Positions 15,867 through 24,496 of a DNA stretch of 64,000 nt are shown here, one piece after another. The translations under genes and the position numbers were made by a program. The stretch comes from Pseudomonas knackmussii B13 (GTDB taxonomy: Bacteria; Pseudomonadota; Gammaproteobacteria; Pseudomonadales; Pseudomonadaceae): positions 3,355,501-3,419,500 of the forward strand of contig NZ_HG322950.1 in the NCBI RefSeq assembly GCF_000689415.1. Direction: 5' to 3'. The notes beneath the pieces were generated by a model. The model saw only the letters and a program-made list of their open reading frames with translations, was not told where the DNA came from and did not search any database. The number at the start of each line of letters is the position of its first letter. Positions within the stretch are counted from its first letter, which is position 1.

Positions 15867-16427
15867 ATGTCCGCACCGAACCCACTCAATCAGGCCGTCC
15901 TCGCCCAGGCGCTCTACGACCTGCGCAACGGCCAATTGCGTCGATGCAAGGCGATGGGGTTCGGGGAGGAAGAGTTGGATGCGCTCAAGCATCCAGCGCT
16001 CATCAGCGTATTGGCCAATGCCAACGTCTCCTGGTGCTCTGTCTCCGTGAACCGCGAAGTGCTCCGACGCTTGCTCAAGCAGGCGCAGGACGTGGAGAAG
16101 GAGATCGCCACCGTCGATCGCATGCTGCGCCTGGGCGCCAGTACGGAAATGGTGAGTCGCTTCTACGGGCTTACGCATCAGGAAGTCGCGCTACGACGCG
16201 AAGTTCTCGGTCTGCCCAAACGCAAGGGGCGCCATCCGGTTCTGGACGAGGAGCAGGACACGGAACTGTGGCGGCGCTGGAAGGCCGTGACCAGCAGCAG
16301 GAATGTCGATCTGGAGGACGAAACCTCGGTCCTTGATGCGGCAATGGACCTCGCCGAAGGCATGGAACTGCCGCTGTCGGTGGTCTGGGCTGCGATCAAA
16401 GGCTGGATCGATCAAGGATTGGGTTGA
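15867..16427 (+). CDS. DUF2857 domain protein
   Basis: A 186-aa soluble protein in the usual place between parB and the replication gene in PAGI-2-class ICEs. The middle region (EIATVDRMLRLGASTEMVSR, then FYGLTHQEVALRREVLGLPK) looks like a helix-turn-helix, consistent with a regulator, possibly a FlhDC-like one as described for the ICEclc activator BisDC. The specific function is an inference. It is 15 bp after parB and 3 bp before the next gene, so one transcript. Confidence 0.75.
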   Translation: MSAPNPLNQAVLAQALYDLRNGQLRRCKAMGFGEEELDALKHPALISVLANANVSWCSVSVNREVLRRLLKQAQDVEKEIATVDRMLRLGASTEMVSRFYGLTHQEVALRREVLGLPKRKGRHPVLDEEQDTELWRRWKAVTSSRNVDLEDETSVLDAAMDLAEGMELPLSVVWAAIKGWIDQGLG

Positions 16428-16430
16428 GTT

Positions 16431-17675
16431 ATGGCCGTGGATGACTCAGCACCACGAGCATCACGCCATGGCCCCGTCGCCCTCGCTGATCTGTTCAACA
16501 GCGCGCTGAAAGACCTTGCGCCCAAACCCCGGGCGCCCGCATCCGCACCTGCATCTGCACCGTCGCCTGGGTCAACATCTGGTGACGGTTTCCTTTTCAG
16601 CGGCAATCGTCACGAGAGCGTGCCGCGGCGGCTCTTTCTCGACCGACGCCTGACACCGCTGGAGCGCAATGCGTGGCAAGTGTTTCGGATGATGCTCAAC
16701 GAGGATGGCGTCACTGCGTTTCCGACATATGAGCAACTTCGGCCATGGCTCGCGTCAACACCCTGCGCTGGACAAGCCTCCCACGAGACCGTCGCACGCG
16801 CGCTGACGCTGTTGCGCCTGACACGCTGGTTGAGTCTCGTGCGGCGCAGACGCGACCCCAAGACCGGCCGTATTCTCGGCAACCTCTATGTTCTGCACGA
16901 CGAGCCCTTGACTCCATTCGAGGCGATGCAGCTCGACGCAGACTACTTGCAGCTCGTCAGCCAGGCTCTGGGCCACTCGGCCAAGGCCGTTCAGGTCGTG
17001 GGTCTGCACACCCTCAAGGAGATCGCCGAAGACCCGTTGCTGTCCGGCCGCACGCTGCCCTCGCGGCTGCAGGTCCTTGCCGAACGCCTCGCCAGCCAGG
17101 GCATCGGGACGCAAGAGAGTTATCCACAGGAGGACATGGTTCACGATTCCGAAGAAGGGGCTCCAAGCCTTCTTCGGAATCCCGAGCACCCGTCTTCGGA
17201 ATCCGAAGCAGGGCCGAAACCCGCGTCAGACGGCTCTCTTCGGAATCCGAAGCAGGACCGTACTGTACGTAGTAGTCGTATTAATGAAGTACGTACTACC
17301 GCGCGCGAGCGTGGGCAGGTGCGCGCGATGCAAGGTGTCCGCTTGCCTGATCGCTTCCTTGGTTTGAAAGAAGAGCAGCAGGCCGGGGCGATGGTGGCAT
17401 TGCAGCAGGTCGATGTCCCGCTGCGTCAGGCCGTGCTGGACGAATGGGCCGATCGTTGTCGCGGCAACACCATCCGCAACCCGGCCGGCTACCTGTTCGG
17501 CATCATCCAGCGCGCCATCCGTGGCGAGTTCAACGCGTGGGCCAAGCAGGCTGGCGCGACAGCACCCCCCACCGCCGCGCGAGATGCGCCGTCTGAGGCA
17601 CCACGCAATGTGGTTCCACCCGAGGTGGCCAAACAGCACATCGAACGGCTGCGTGACCTTCTGCGCAAGAGCTGA
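16431..17675 (+). CDS. STY4528-family island replication protein
   Basis: A 414-aa protein. An N-terminal Pro/Ala/Ser-rich leader (about 30-60) is followed by a winged-helix-like region (about 70-180: LDRRLTPLERNAWQVFRMML, TPCAGQASHETVARALTLLR), a low-complexity linker (about 230-290) and a C-terminal helical domain (LRQAVLDEWADRCRGNTIRN). STY4528 proteins are annotated as pathogenicity-island replication proteins. The DNA of the linker contains a perfect DnaA box and phased palindromes (listed separately), so the protein may bind inside its own gene, as phage lambda O does. Confidence 0.75.
   Translation: MAVDDSAPRASRHGPVALADLFNSALKDLAPKPRAPASAPASAPSPGSTSGDGFLFSGNRHESVPRRLFLDRRLTPLERNAWQVFRMMLNEDGVTAFPTYEQLRPWLASTPCAGQASHETVARALTLLRLTRWLSLVRRRRDPKTGRILGNLYVLHDEPLTPFEAMQLDADYLQLVSQALGHSAKAVQVVGLHTLKEIAEDPLLSGRTLPSRLQVLAERLASQGIGTQESYPQEDMVHDSEEGAPSLLRNPEHPSSESEAGPKPASDGSLRNPKQDRTVRSSRINEVRTTARERGQVRAMQGVRLPDRFLGLKEEQQAGAMVALQQVDVPLRQAVLDEWADRCRGNTIRNPAGYLFGIIQRAIRGEFNAWAKQAGATAPPTAARDAPSEAPRNVVPPEVAKQHIERLRDLLRKS
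17120..17306. other. candidate replication origin inside the replication gene
   Basis: TTATCCACA at 17120-17128 is a perfect DnaA box. It is followed by four copies of a site related to CTTCGGAATCCGAAG: a half site centred at 17147, a partial at 17179, and perfect 15-bp palindromes at 17194-17208 and 17238-17252. Spacings are 32, 22 and 44 bp, close to whole helical turns. The first two also form a 14-bp perfect inverted repeat (17145-17158 with 17168-17181). Next comes a stretch poorer in GC (TACTGTACGTAGTAGTCGTA, then TTAATGAAGTACGTACTA, about 17261-17300). The copies are read in different codon frames (LRNPE, SSESE, LRNPK), so conservation is at DNA level. Confidence 0.5.
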
Positions 17676-17724
17676 TCGTTACGAGCGGCATGGTCATGAA
17701 GCAGACATCCGTGGCCGTCAGTAG

Positions 17725-17744
17725 AGCTATCCCCAGGGGATAGA
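17725..17744. promoter_or_regulatory. GAGCTATCCCC palindrome, copy 1
   Basis: AGCTATCCCC-A-GGGGATAGA, one end degenerate. First of three copies of the same palindrome, 50 bp after the replication gene and in the leader of the PFL_4669-type gene. Probably a regulator binding site. Confidence 0.5.
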
Positions 17745-17865
17745 TGTAATGCAAGGCGTAACGCCGACAGGTACGGCCCGGTACTTTCGTCCACCGCACT
17801 GCGATGGCGCCGGTTTCAGGAGCGACGCTGACATTCGCGCGAACAGTGCTCCATGGCGTTTGATG

Positions 17866-17888
17866 GAGCTATCCCCTGGGGATAGCTC
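17866..17888. promoter_or_regulatory. GAGCTATCCCC palindrome, copy 2 (perfect)
   Basis: GAGCTATCCCC, a central T, and the exact reverse complement of the left arm: a 23-bp perfect palindrome. It lies 141 bp after copy 1 and about 118 bp upstream of the ATG at 18006, a position suited to an operator or activator site. Confidence 0.6.
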
Positions 17889-18005
17889 GTGCCTCGGGCT
17901 GGCACTGCCATGACAACCGGGGACTGATTCATTTCGGTTTGTTGACTGACTGCCTTCCGTTGCGTGTCGATCCTGACGGCTCCTTTTCCACAGCGGGCGG
18001 TCACC

Positions 18006-18785
18006 ATGGCAACCAACGAACCTTTACAACTCAATCTCGGCTCCTTGCGCAGCGCGATGTCGCTGACGCTTCACACCCACCACGCCTCGCGCATCTGGCA
18101 TGGGCGTGCCGCCGCTGAGGGGCGGCCGGGCATTGTCGGGCTCAACGGCTACATCGCCGTGATGAACAAGATGAAGCGCGGATCGGAGCAAGACGACCCG
18201 TACAGCGACTGGTGGATGTTGCGCATCGAGGAAAAGCTCGACCAGACCAAATCCACGCTGCAATCGCTGCGCGAGCAAGTTGACCAGGCGCTGGCCGGCG
18301 TACCCGCAGCATTGAGCCTGGGCGAAAACCTCAACGTGCAGCCGGTGAAGCTCCCCTTATTTGTGAACGCGCAGCTCGGCTTCGCGGCGGTCTATCTCCT
18401 GGCCGACTACGACGACATCGCCCGCAAGTTGATCCTCGCCCATCACACCGCGCTGATCGATCGCTCGACATTGGAGCGATGGCTCAACGAAGGCGCCCAC
18501 GCGCTGCGCAGCCTGTTCAGTCTGGCGCAGCAGTACCGCTACTCGGGCTGCACCCGGGACGACTTCGCGGCCAAAAATGCCGCAGCACGGGCGGCGCTGG
18601 AGAAGTTCGGCGAACTGCCCCAGGAGGTGCTCGAAGGCACACGCCGTTCGAAGTTTGCGCCGCCCATCGCGCGCCGTGGCCTGCAACAGCGCAGCGATGG
18701 TTCTGCCGCAGCGCCTCCGTCCGGCGATGAAGCCATCACCGCCGAGCCATCCGAAACCGCAGCCGGTGAGGACGAACCGGCATGA
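18006..18785 (+). CDS. ICE protein, PFL_4669 family (TIGR03761-type)
   Basis: A 259-aa protein from ATG 18006; a GTG at 17964 in frame has no ribosome site. The core (LTLHTHHASRIWHGRAAAEG, GLNGYIAVMNKMKRGSEQDD, ALIDRSTLERWLNEGAHALR) is the conserved part of the PFL_4669 family found beside ssb in PFGI-1-type elements; the C-terminal ~40 residues are disordered. No membrane segment. Overlaps the next gene by 4 bp (ATGA). A role in ICE replication or regulation is inferred from position. In ICEclc the regulator inrR lies in the equivalent operon, but I cannot say which gene here corresponds. Confidence 0.75.
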   Translation: MATNEPLQLNLGSLRSAMSLTLHTHHASRIWHGRAAAEGRPGIVGLNGYIAVMNKMKRGSEQDDPYSDWWMLRIEEKLDQTKSTLQSLREQVDQALAGVPAALSLGENLNVQPVKLPLFVNAQLGFAAVYLLADYDDIARKLILAHHTALIDRSTLERWLNEGAHALRSLFSLAQQYRYSGCTRDDFAAKNAAARAALEKFGELPQEVLEGTRRSKFAPPIARRGLQQRSDGSAAAPPSGDEAITAEPSETAAGEDEPA

Positions 18786-19309
18786 GCGATCTGAACCAAC
18801 CGATCCGCTACTTCCGGGGCCTGCAACAGGAAGCCTTCATGCGGCTGGAACACGCGGCCTCTCTAAAAGGCCTTTTAAAGCCTTTTAAAGGTAAAGGGGA
18901 CTTCGAGGCCTGGGCCAGCCAGTGCTTCGCCATGCGCGACGAACTGATTGGCTTGGCGCAGCGACAGGTGCTGCAACAGGCAGTCGGGCATCCCTTCCAC
19001 CTGCTACCCATCGAGCTGGCCCAGCAGACAACTGGCGCGGGAACGACGTTCCTTCGCTGGCGCAAGCACGACCGCTCGGCCATGGGCGTAGCCCTGTGGC
19101 AGGAGCTGATGGCGAGCACCAGCACGCCGGCCAACCTGCTGGCCGACCTGCACGCGATCGAGCTGCAGCGCATCACGTTGAACATGCAGATCAGCCTGCT
19201 GCACACCTTGGGCAGGCAGGCGCAGGAATGCGCCAGCAAAGCGGCCGAGGCAGACAACGCCTACCTGCGCCGGCTCACGTCCACCCCACCCGCAATGCGC
19301 GATCGGTGA
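18782..19309 (+). CDS. DUF3158 family protein
   Basis: A 175-aa soluble protein matching the DUF3158 family, which travels with ssb and topB in these ICEs (LIGLAQRQVLQQAVGHPFHL, TFLRWRKHDRSAMGVALWQE). Start ATG overlaps the preceding TGA. Residues about 27-40 (SLKGLLKPFKGKGD) are coded by A/T-rich rare codons including two tandem copies of CCTTTTAAAG (18871-18890), quite unlike the GC-rich surroundings. Function unknown; it lies one gene before SSB, hinting at single-strand DNA processing. Confidence 0.75.
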   Translation: MSDLNQPIRYFRGLQQEAFMRLEHAASLKGLLKPFKGKGDFEAWASQCFAMRDELIGLAQRQVLQQAVGHPFHLLPIELAQQTTGAGTTFLRWRKHDRSAMGVALWQELMASTSTPANLLADLHAIELQRITLNMQISLLHTLGRQAQECASKAAEADNAYLRRLTSTPPAMRDR

Positions 19310-19382
19310 TTGCGCCAGCCATCCCAGCACGCGCCCGGCGCCGACGAGGCACGGGTATTTCAACCACCACGGAGATCACACC

Positions 19383-19823
19383 ATGAGCACGCATTTTTCT
19401 GGCGAAGGCAACATCGGCTCGCCACCGGAGTACCGCGAATTCCCCAATGGCAACGACGAGCCCACCCGCCTGCTGCGCCTGAACGTCTATTTCGACAACC
19501 CCGTTCCCAAGAAGGATGGCACCTTTGAGGACCGTGGCGGCTTCTGGGCGCCGGTGGAAATCTGGCACCGCGACGCCGAGCACTGGCAGCGCCTCTACCA
19601 GAAGGGTATGCGGGTGCTGGTGATCGGCCGCATGGAGCGCGAGCCTTGGACGGACAACGAAGATCAGCCACGCGAGACCTGGCAAGTCAACGCGCGCAGC
19701 GTCGGCATTCTGCCGTACCGCATCGAGTCTGTGGTCCTCAGCCCGAAGCCACAGGAGGCAGAACCGAAGCCGCAGGCCGACCAGGAATCGACCGCGCCGA
19801 AAGAGACGAAGCGCAGGAAGTGA
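19383..19823 (+). CDS. ssb: ICE-encoded single-stranded DNA-binding protein
   Basis: A 146-aa protein. The OB-fold is recognisable (LLRLNVYFDNPVPKKDGTFE, GGFWAPVEIWHRDAEHWQRL, MRVLVIGRMEREPWTDNEDQ). The C-terminus is Lys/Glu-rich and ends KRRK, so it lacks the acidic DDDIPF tip by which chromosomal SSB recruits repair proteins. It would coat transferred or replicating ICE strands without drawing in the host's SSB partners. Confidence 0.88.
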   Translation: MSTHFSGEGNIGSPPEYREFPNGNDEPTRLLRLNVYFDNPVPKKDGTFEDRGGFWAPVEIWHRDAEHWQRLYQKGMRVLVIGRMEREPWTDNEDQPRETWQVNARSVGILPYRIESVVLSPKPQEAEPKPQADQESTAPKETKRRK

Positions 19824-19874
19824 CCCGGCACGGAGGGCGGCTGCCGCGGTGCTTAGCCGCCCTCCATGTGCCGC

Positions 19875-19897
19875 GAGCTATCCCCAGGGGATAGCTC
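19875..19897. promoter_or_regulatory. GAGCTATCCCC palindrome, copy 3 (perfect)
   Basis: GAGCTATCCCC, a central A, and the exact reverse complement of the left arm. It lies 52 bp after ssb and 205 bp before topB. Same motif as the copies at 17725 and 17866, which points to one ICE regulator controlling both transcription units. Confidence 0.6.
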
Positions 19898-20101
19898 CAT
19901 CAACGTCCACTGACTTCCACGCGTACCCGCGAATCGCCGCTCCCGACCCGCATACCTCCGGCCACTCGCCATCCCCGCACAAGCCCTTCCATCCGTGAAA
20001 GCGGTCGCCGCCGCGTGCCGCTTGTTTGCTGCTGCTCCTGGTGGTGCTCGGCATGCTCGATCCCAGCAACTCCATGAACCACGGGAATCGGATGGACGGA
20101 T

Positions 20102-22114
20102 ATGCGGCTGTTCTTGTGCGAGAAGCCCTCCCAGGGCAAAGACATTGGCCGGATTCTCGGCGCCACGCAGCGCGGTGAAGGCTGTCTCAACGGTTCCGGC
20201 GTCACTGTCACCTGGTGCATCGGCCATCTCGTAGAAGCCGCTGCGCCCGAAGCCTACGACGAGCAGTTGAAGCGCTGGTCCATTGAGCAGTTGCCCATCA
20301 TTCCCCAGAATTGGCGGGTCGAGGTCAAACCGAAGACCGCCACGCAATTCAAGGTCGTCAAGGCGCTTCTGGCGAAGGCGACCCAGCTTGTCATCGCCAC
20401 CGATGCCGACCGCGAAGGCGAGTTGATCGCTCGCGAGATCATCGAACTGTGCGGCTACCGCGGCCCCATCGAGCGGCTATGGTTGTCGGCACTCAACGAT
20501 GCGTCCATCCGCGCCGCACTGGGCAAGCTCAGGCCATCGGCCGAGACGCTGCCGATGTACTACTCGGCGCTGGCACGATCGCGGGCCGACTGGCTCGTGG
20601 GAATGAACCTCAGCCGCCTGTTCACCGTGCTCGGTCGACAAGCGGGCTACGACGGCGTGCTGTCGGTCGGCCGCGTGCAGACACCGACGCTCAAGCTCGT
20701 GGTGGACCGCGACCGCGAAATTGCGGCCTTCGTGTCCGTACCGTACTGGGCCATCGACGTGTCCCTGTCCGCAAGCGGCCAGTCTTTCACCGCGCAATGG
20801 GTTCCGCCCGATGCCTACACCGACGACACGGGCCGCTGCCTGCAGCAGCCGGTCGCACAGCGGGCCGCGCAGCAGATTCGCGGCGCGGGCAGCGCGCAGG
20901 TGGTGTCGGTCGAGACCGAGCGCGTGCGCGAAGGCCCGCCGCTGCTGTTCGACCTGGGCACCTTGCAGGAGGTTTGTTCCAAGCAACTTGGGCTGGACGT
21001 GCAGGAAACCCTGGAGATCGCCCAGGCCCTGTACGAGACGCACAAAGCCACGACGTACCCGCGCTCGGATTCCGGCTATCTGCCCGAAAGCATGTTCGCC
21101 GAGGTGTCCACGGTTCTCGACAGTCTGCTCAGGACCGATCCCTCGCTGCGCCCGATCATGGACCAGCTCGACCGCTCCCAGCGCTCGCGTGCATGGAATG
21201 ACGGCAAGGTCACGGCGCACCACGGCATCATTCCGACGCTCGAACCAGCGAACCTCTCGGCCATGAGCGAGAAGGAGTTGGCGGTGTACCGGCTGATCCG
21301 GGCGCATTACCTCGCGCAGTTCCTCCCTCACCACGAGTTCGATCGCACCGTGGCGAACCTAGCCTGCGGCCAGCAGAAACTGGCGGCCACGGGCAAGCAG
21401 GTCGTGGTGAAGGGCTGGCCCCTGGTACTGACCGAGCCTCAGCCCGACGAGGACGGCGACGCTGCGGCGCGCAGCCAGGTGCTTCCCGCGCTGCGCGAGG
21501 GCTTGGCATGTCTGGTGGCCGACGTCGATCTGAAGGCGCTCAAGACGCTGCCACCCAGGCCGTACACGCAGGGCGAACTTGTCAAATCCATGAAGGGAGT
21601 CGCCAAGCTGGTGACGGACCCGCGCCTGAAGCAGAAGTTCAGGGACACGGTCGGCATCGGCACCGAAGCGACGCGAGCCAACATCATCAGCGGCCTGATC
21701 GCACGCGGCTATATCGTGAAGAAGGGGCGCGCCATCCGCGCATCCGATGCTGCTTTCACACTGATCGACGCCGTGCCCGCGGCGATCGCCGACCCTGGCA
21801 CTACCGCTGTCTGGGAACAGGCGCTCGACATGATCGAAGCTGGACAGCTTACGCTGGACGTATTCATCGGAAAGCAGGCTGCATGGATTTCGCAGTTGAT
21901 CGCGCAGTACAGCATCGCGTCCCTGTCCATCAAGGTTCCCCAAGGGCCGGCATGCCCGCAGTGCGGCGCACCCACGCGTCAGCGCAGCGGCAAGAGCGGC
22001 CCGTTTTGGTCGTGCAGTCGTTACCCCGACTGCAAAGGCACGCTGCCGGTCGAATCCGGCACGTCCAAGCGCGGTGCCTCGCGCCCGCACCGCAGCGGCC
22101 GCCAAGGTTCCTGA
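20102..22114 (+). CDS. topB: DNA topoisomerase III
   Basis: A 670-aa type IA topoisomerase. The TOPRIM motifs (MRLFLCEKPSQGKDIGRILG at the start and VIATDADREGELIAREII at about 100-117) coordinate Mg, and the catalytic Tyr is in the TYPRSDSGYLPE motif (about residue 318). A C-terminal Cys4 zinc ribbon (CPQCGAPTRQ...CSRYPDC) is present. It relaxes or decatenates ICE DNA during replication and transfer. Length is normal. Follows ssb in the usual ICE order. Confidence 0.95.
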   Translation: MRLFLCEKPSQGKDIGRILGATQRGEGCLNGSGVTVTWCIGHLVEAAAPEAYDEQLKRWSIEQLPIIPQNWRVEVKPKTATQFKVVKALLAKATQLVIATDADREGELIAREIIELCGYRGPIERLWLSALNDASIRAALGKLRPSAETLPMYYSALARSRADWLVGMNLSRLFTVLGRQAGYDGVLSVGRVQTPTLKLVVDRDREIAAFVSVPYWAIDVSLSASGQSFTAQWVPPDAYTDDTGRCLQQPVAQRAAQQIRGAGSAQVVSVETERVREGPPLLFDLGTLQEVCSKQLGLDVQETLEIAQALYETHKATTYPRSDSGYLPESMFAEVSTVLDSLLRTDPSLRPIMDQLDRSQRSRAWNDGKVTAHHGIIPTLEPANLSAMSEKELAVYRLIRAHYLAQFLPHHEFDRTVANLACGQQKLAATGKQVVVKGWPLVLTEPQPDEDGDAAARSQVLPALREGLACLVADVDLKALKTLPPRPYTQGELVKSMKGVAKLVTDPRLKQKFRDTVGIGTEATRANIISGLIARGYIVKKGRAIRASDAAFTLIDAVPAAIADPGTTAVWEQALDMIEAGQLTLDVFIGKQAAWISQLIAQYSIASLSIKVPQGPACPQCGAPTRQRSGKSGPFWSCSRYPDCKGTLPVESGTSKRGASRPHRSGRQGS

Positions 22115-22650
22115 CCCGACCCCGTTCCCCGTGAGCCGTGCCCGCCATCGGCGGCGTGGCCCTTGTCCCGCACGCCCTGCGGGACGCCCAGCGCGCAACG
22201 CCTTCTTGATCCGTGCGCGCGTCCCGCCTGGCCGCTCCGGCCACGGGACCTGAAGGTAGCTTCTCCGCGAACCGCATCCCGCGCGTTCTGCTGATCTGCA
22301 TTTCTTCCGCCCACTGCGAAGGGTCTCCCGATGGCTTGTCGAACTGCACGAGCCACCCGGAGACCGTTCGTGGTCAGCGGTATTCGGTGCCGGTGCCCGC
22401 CGGCGCAAAAACGGGCTCCCTTTGTGCGCGGATGTGCGCCAGACGATGCCGGCCCCAGCCACGACATGGGCCGGGTGTGATTGCTGACAGCAGACGGTTT
22501 TAGCGACGACCGGGCCTGCCAATCAGCCCACGGGTGGTTCCTCTTTCCTCCCGAGCCGAAGGCCGCAGGGCCTTCGGCGCCTTTCTCCTGCCCATCAATG
22601 TCCCGGCCCCCCGCCCAACGGCCCTGGGCCACACGAACAGGAGACCCGAC
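22115..22650. other. 536-bp gap with a terminator-like hairpin
   Basis: No convincing gene on either strand; a 673-aa minus-strand frame here is a shadow of the methylase gene. CCGAAGGCC (22556-22564) pairs with GGCCTTCGG (22569-22577) and is followed by CGCCTTTCTCC, so it is a possible terminator or leader hairpin for the methylase gene. Confidence 0.5.
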
Positions 22651-24252
22651 ATGAACCCCCATCCTTGCCCCCCAACACACGGCAGGCCGCGCAACGCGCC
22701 GCTGCTCTACGGCAGCGTGTGCAGCGGCATCGAGGCCGTGAGCCTCGCCTGGCAACCCCTCGGCCTCGAAGCTGCGTGGTTCGCTGAGATCGAGCCGTTC
22801 CCGAGCGCCGTGCTCGCCCATCGTTACCCCCACGTGCCCAACCTGGGCGACATGACTGCGATCGCCCGCCAGGTGCGCGCCGGCACCGTGCCGGCGCCCG
22901 ACATCCTGGTCGGCGGCACACCGTGCCAGTCGTTCAGCGTAGCCGGCGCGCGCCAGGGACTGAATGACCCGCGCGGCGCCTTGACCCTTGCCTATGTGGA
23001 GCTTGCAAATGCCATCGACCAAACCCGCCACCAAGACCGCCGCCCGTCGGCAACCCTCGTCTGGGAAAACGTCCCCGGCGTCCTCAACGACCGCAGCAAT
23101 GCCTTCGGGCATTTCCTGGGCGCACTGGCCGGAGAAGGCTGTGCGCTCCAACCGCCAGGGGAAAAATGGGCGCACGCAGGTTGTGTGTCTGGACCCCGGC
23201 GCCGCATCGCCTGGCGCGTGCTCGACGCTCAATATTTCGGTGTCGCCCAACGCCGCAAGCGTGTGTTTCTTGTGGCAAGTGGTGGAGATGGCCTCGATCC
23301 CGTCGAAGTACTTTTTGAGCGCACAGGCCTGCTCGGGGATTCTTCTGCGGGCAGCGCGCCGTGGCAAGAAGCTGCCCGTGCTGCTGGATCGGGTGCTGAA
23401 GCAGCAGGCGGATACGCAGGACTGAAGCAGCCCTACGGCACGGTCACGATGACCTTCGGATTCAGTGGCGGCACCGGCCCCGTCGATGTGGCGGCATGTC
23501 TCATGGCCGCAGGCCCCAAGCACGACATCCGCACGGAGACGTTCATGGTGCAGTCGATCGCCGGCAGCATCGCCCACACCCTCGACACTGCCAACGGCGG
23601 CAAGGGCAGCAGCGAAGACGGTACGGGCAAGGGTGTGCCGATCATCGCTTTCACCGCGCAGGGCAGCGGCGCGGATGCCACGATGGATCGGGCTCCGACG
23701 CTGCGTGCAGGTGGGCACCGCAACAGCCATGCGAACGCCGGTGTCGTGCCCGCCATCGCCTTCGCGCAGAACAACCGCGGCGAAGTGCGTTTCGAGTCGG
23801 GCCATGGGCAGGTAGCTTGCACCGTCCTTTCCAACGGCAAGCCGGGCTATGGCGTGCCGATGGTGGCCTGCGTTGCCCTGCGGGGACGGCAGCAGGGTCT
23901 TACCGCGGAACTGGGCGGCGGCGTATCGGACGCACTGCGCACCAGCGGCGGCGGCGCTGACAAGCCCCATGTGCTGGCACCCGACTTCGAGGCGCATTTC
24001 CGTTACGACTGGAGCGAGCCCGGCCCCGGCGACTGGTCGCACTGGCGGGTGCGGCGGCTAATGCCCGTGGAATGCGAGCGGCTGCAAGGCATGCCCGACG
24101 ACTACACGCTGATCCCGTACCGCGGCAAGCCCGCCGCGGATGCTCCGCGCTACAAGGCAATCGGCAATTCCATGGCGGTGCCGTGCGTTGCGTGGCTTGG
24201 CCAGCGGCTGGTGCAGTGCCTGCACAAGACGGGATCGACAGCTCCGGATTGA
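22651..24252 (+). CDS. DNA (cytosine-5) methyltransferase
   Basis: A 533-aa protein from ATG 22651 with AGGAGA upstream; the longer frame from 22534 has no ribosome site. It has motif I (SVCSGIEAVSLAW), catalytic motif IV with the nucleophile Cys (GGTPCQSFSVAG), motif VI (VWENVPGVL), motif VIII (QRRKRVFLV), and motifs IX/X at the C-terminus (RLMPVECERLQGMPDDYT, YKAIGNSMAVP). A Gly-rich insert of about 190 residues separates VIII from IX and should contain the target-recognition part. No restriction enzyme is encoded nearby, so it is an orphan methylase, probably shielding the ICE from host restriction. Confidence 0.9.
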   Translation: MNPHPCPPTHGRPRNAPLLYGSVCSGIEAVSLAWQPLGLEAAWFAEIEPFPSAVLAHRYPHVPNLGDMTAIARQVRAGTVPAPDILVGGTPCQSFSVAGARQGLNDPRGALTLAYVELANAIDQTRHQDRRPSATLVWENVPGVLNDRSNAFGHFLGALAGEGCALQPPGEKWAHAGCVSGPRRRIAWRVLDAQYFGVAQRRKRVFLVASGGDGLDPVEVLFERTGLLGDSSAGSAPWQEAARAAGSGAEAAGGYAGLKQPYGTVTMTFGFSGGTGPVDVAACLMAAGPKHDIRTETFMVQSIAGSIAHTLDTANGGKGSSEDGTGKGVPIIAFTAQGSGADATMDRAPTLRAGGHRNSHANAGVVPAIAFAQNNRGEVRFESGHGQVACTVLSNGKPGYGVPMVACVALRGRQQGLTAELGGGVSDALRTSGGGADKPHVLAPDFEAHFRYDWSEPGPGDWSHWRVRRLMPVECERLQGMPDDYTLIPYRGKPAADAPRYKAIGNSMAVPCVAWLGQRLVQCLHKTGSTAPD

Positions 24253-24296
24253 TGCACGACGTCGCCAGCGGGCCACGCCATTCTTCCTCCTGCATT

Positions 24297-24394
24297 GCCG
24301 ACGTGTCGGCAGCAGCCAGCAGCCGGGGTGTCCAGGCTGCCGTGGGTTCTACCCGCGCCACCCACCAGTTCGCCTCGGCATCTCACCGGCGAAC
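24297..24394 (+). ncRNA. structured leader RNA, copy 1 (four hairpins plus pseudoknot)
   Basis: P1 GCCGA/TCGGC (24297-24310). P2 GCAGCC 24319-24324 with GGCTGC 24335-24340. P3 CGTGGGT 24341-24347 with ACCCGCG 24351-24357. Pseudoknot GGGTG 24326-24330 (P2 loop) with CACCC 24359-24363. P4 GTTCGCC 24368-24374 with GGCGAAC 24388-24394, loop containing GGCATC. It lies 102 nt ahead of the gene at 24497. Four other copies in the window keep the arrangement with changed pairs. Confidence 0.7.
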
Positions 24395-24496
24395 GCTGCC
24401 CACCGGGGCATCGATGCCTCTTTTTTTCCAACCCACGGGATGGCCGCCACGTCCCGTCGGGGGCATGTCGCCACCCGGTCGATTTCAGGACTTCCC

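Noticed and set aside
22115..22650. A sixth copy of the structured leader RNA ahead of the cytosine methylase (GCTGACAGCAG near 22480)
   Set aside because: Only a P1-like fragment is present; the linker, P2, pseudoknot and P4 cannot be found.
22021..24042. 673-aa minus-strand open frame
   Set aside because: It lies fully opposite topB end and the cytosine methylase, is very rich in Arg, Gly, Ala and His as expected of a GC-rich shadow, and has no ribosome site.
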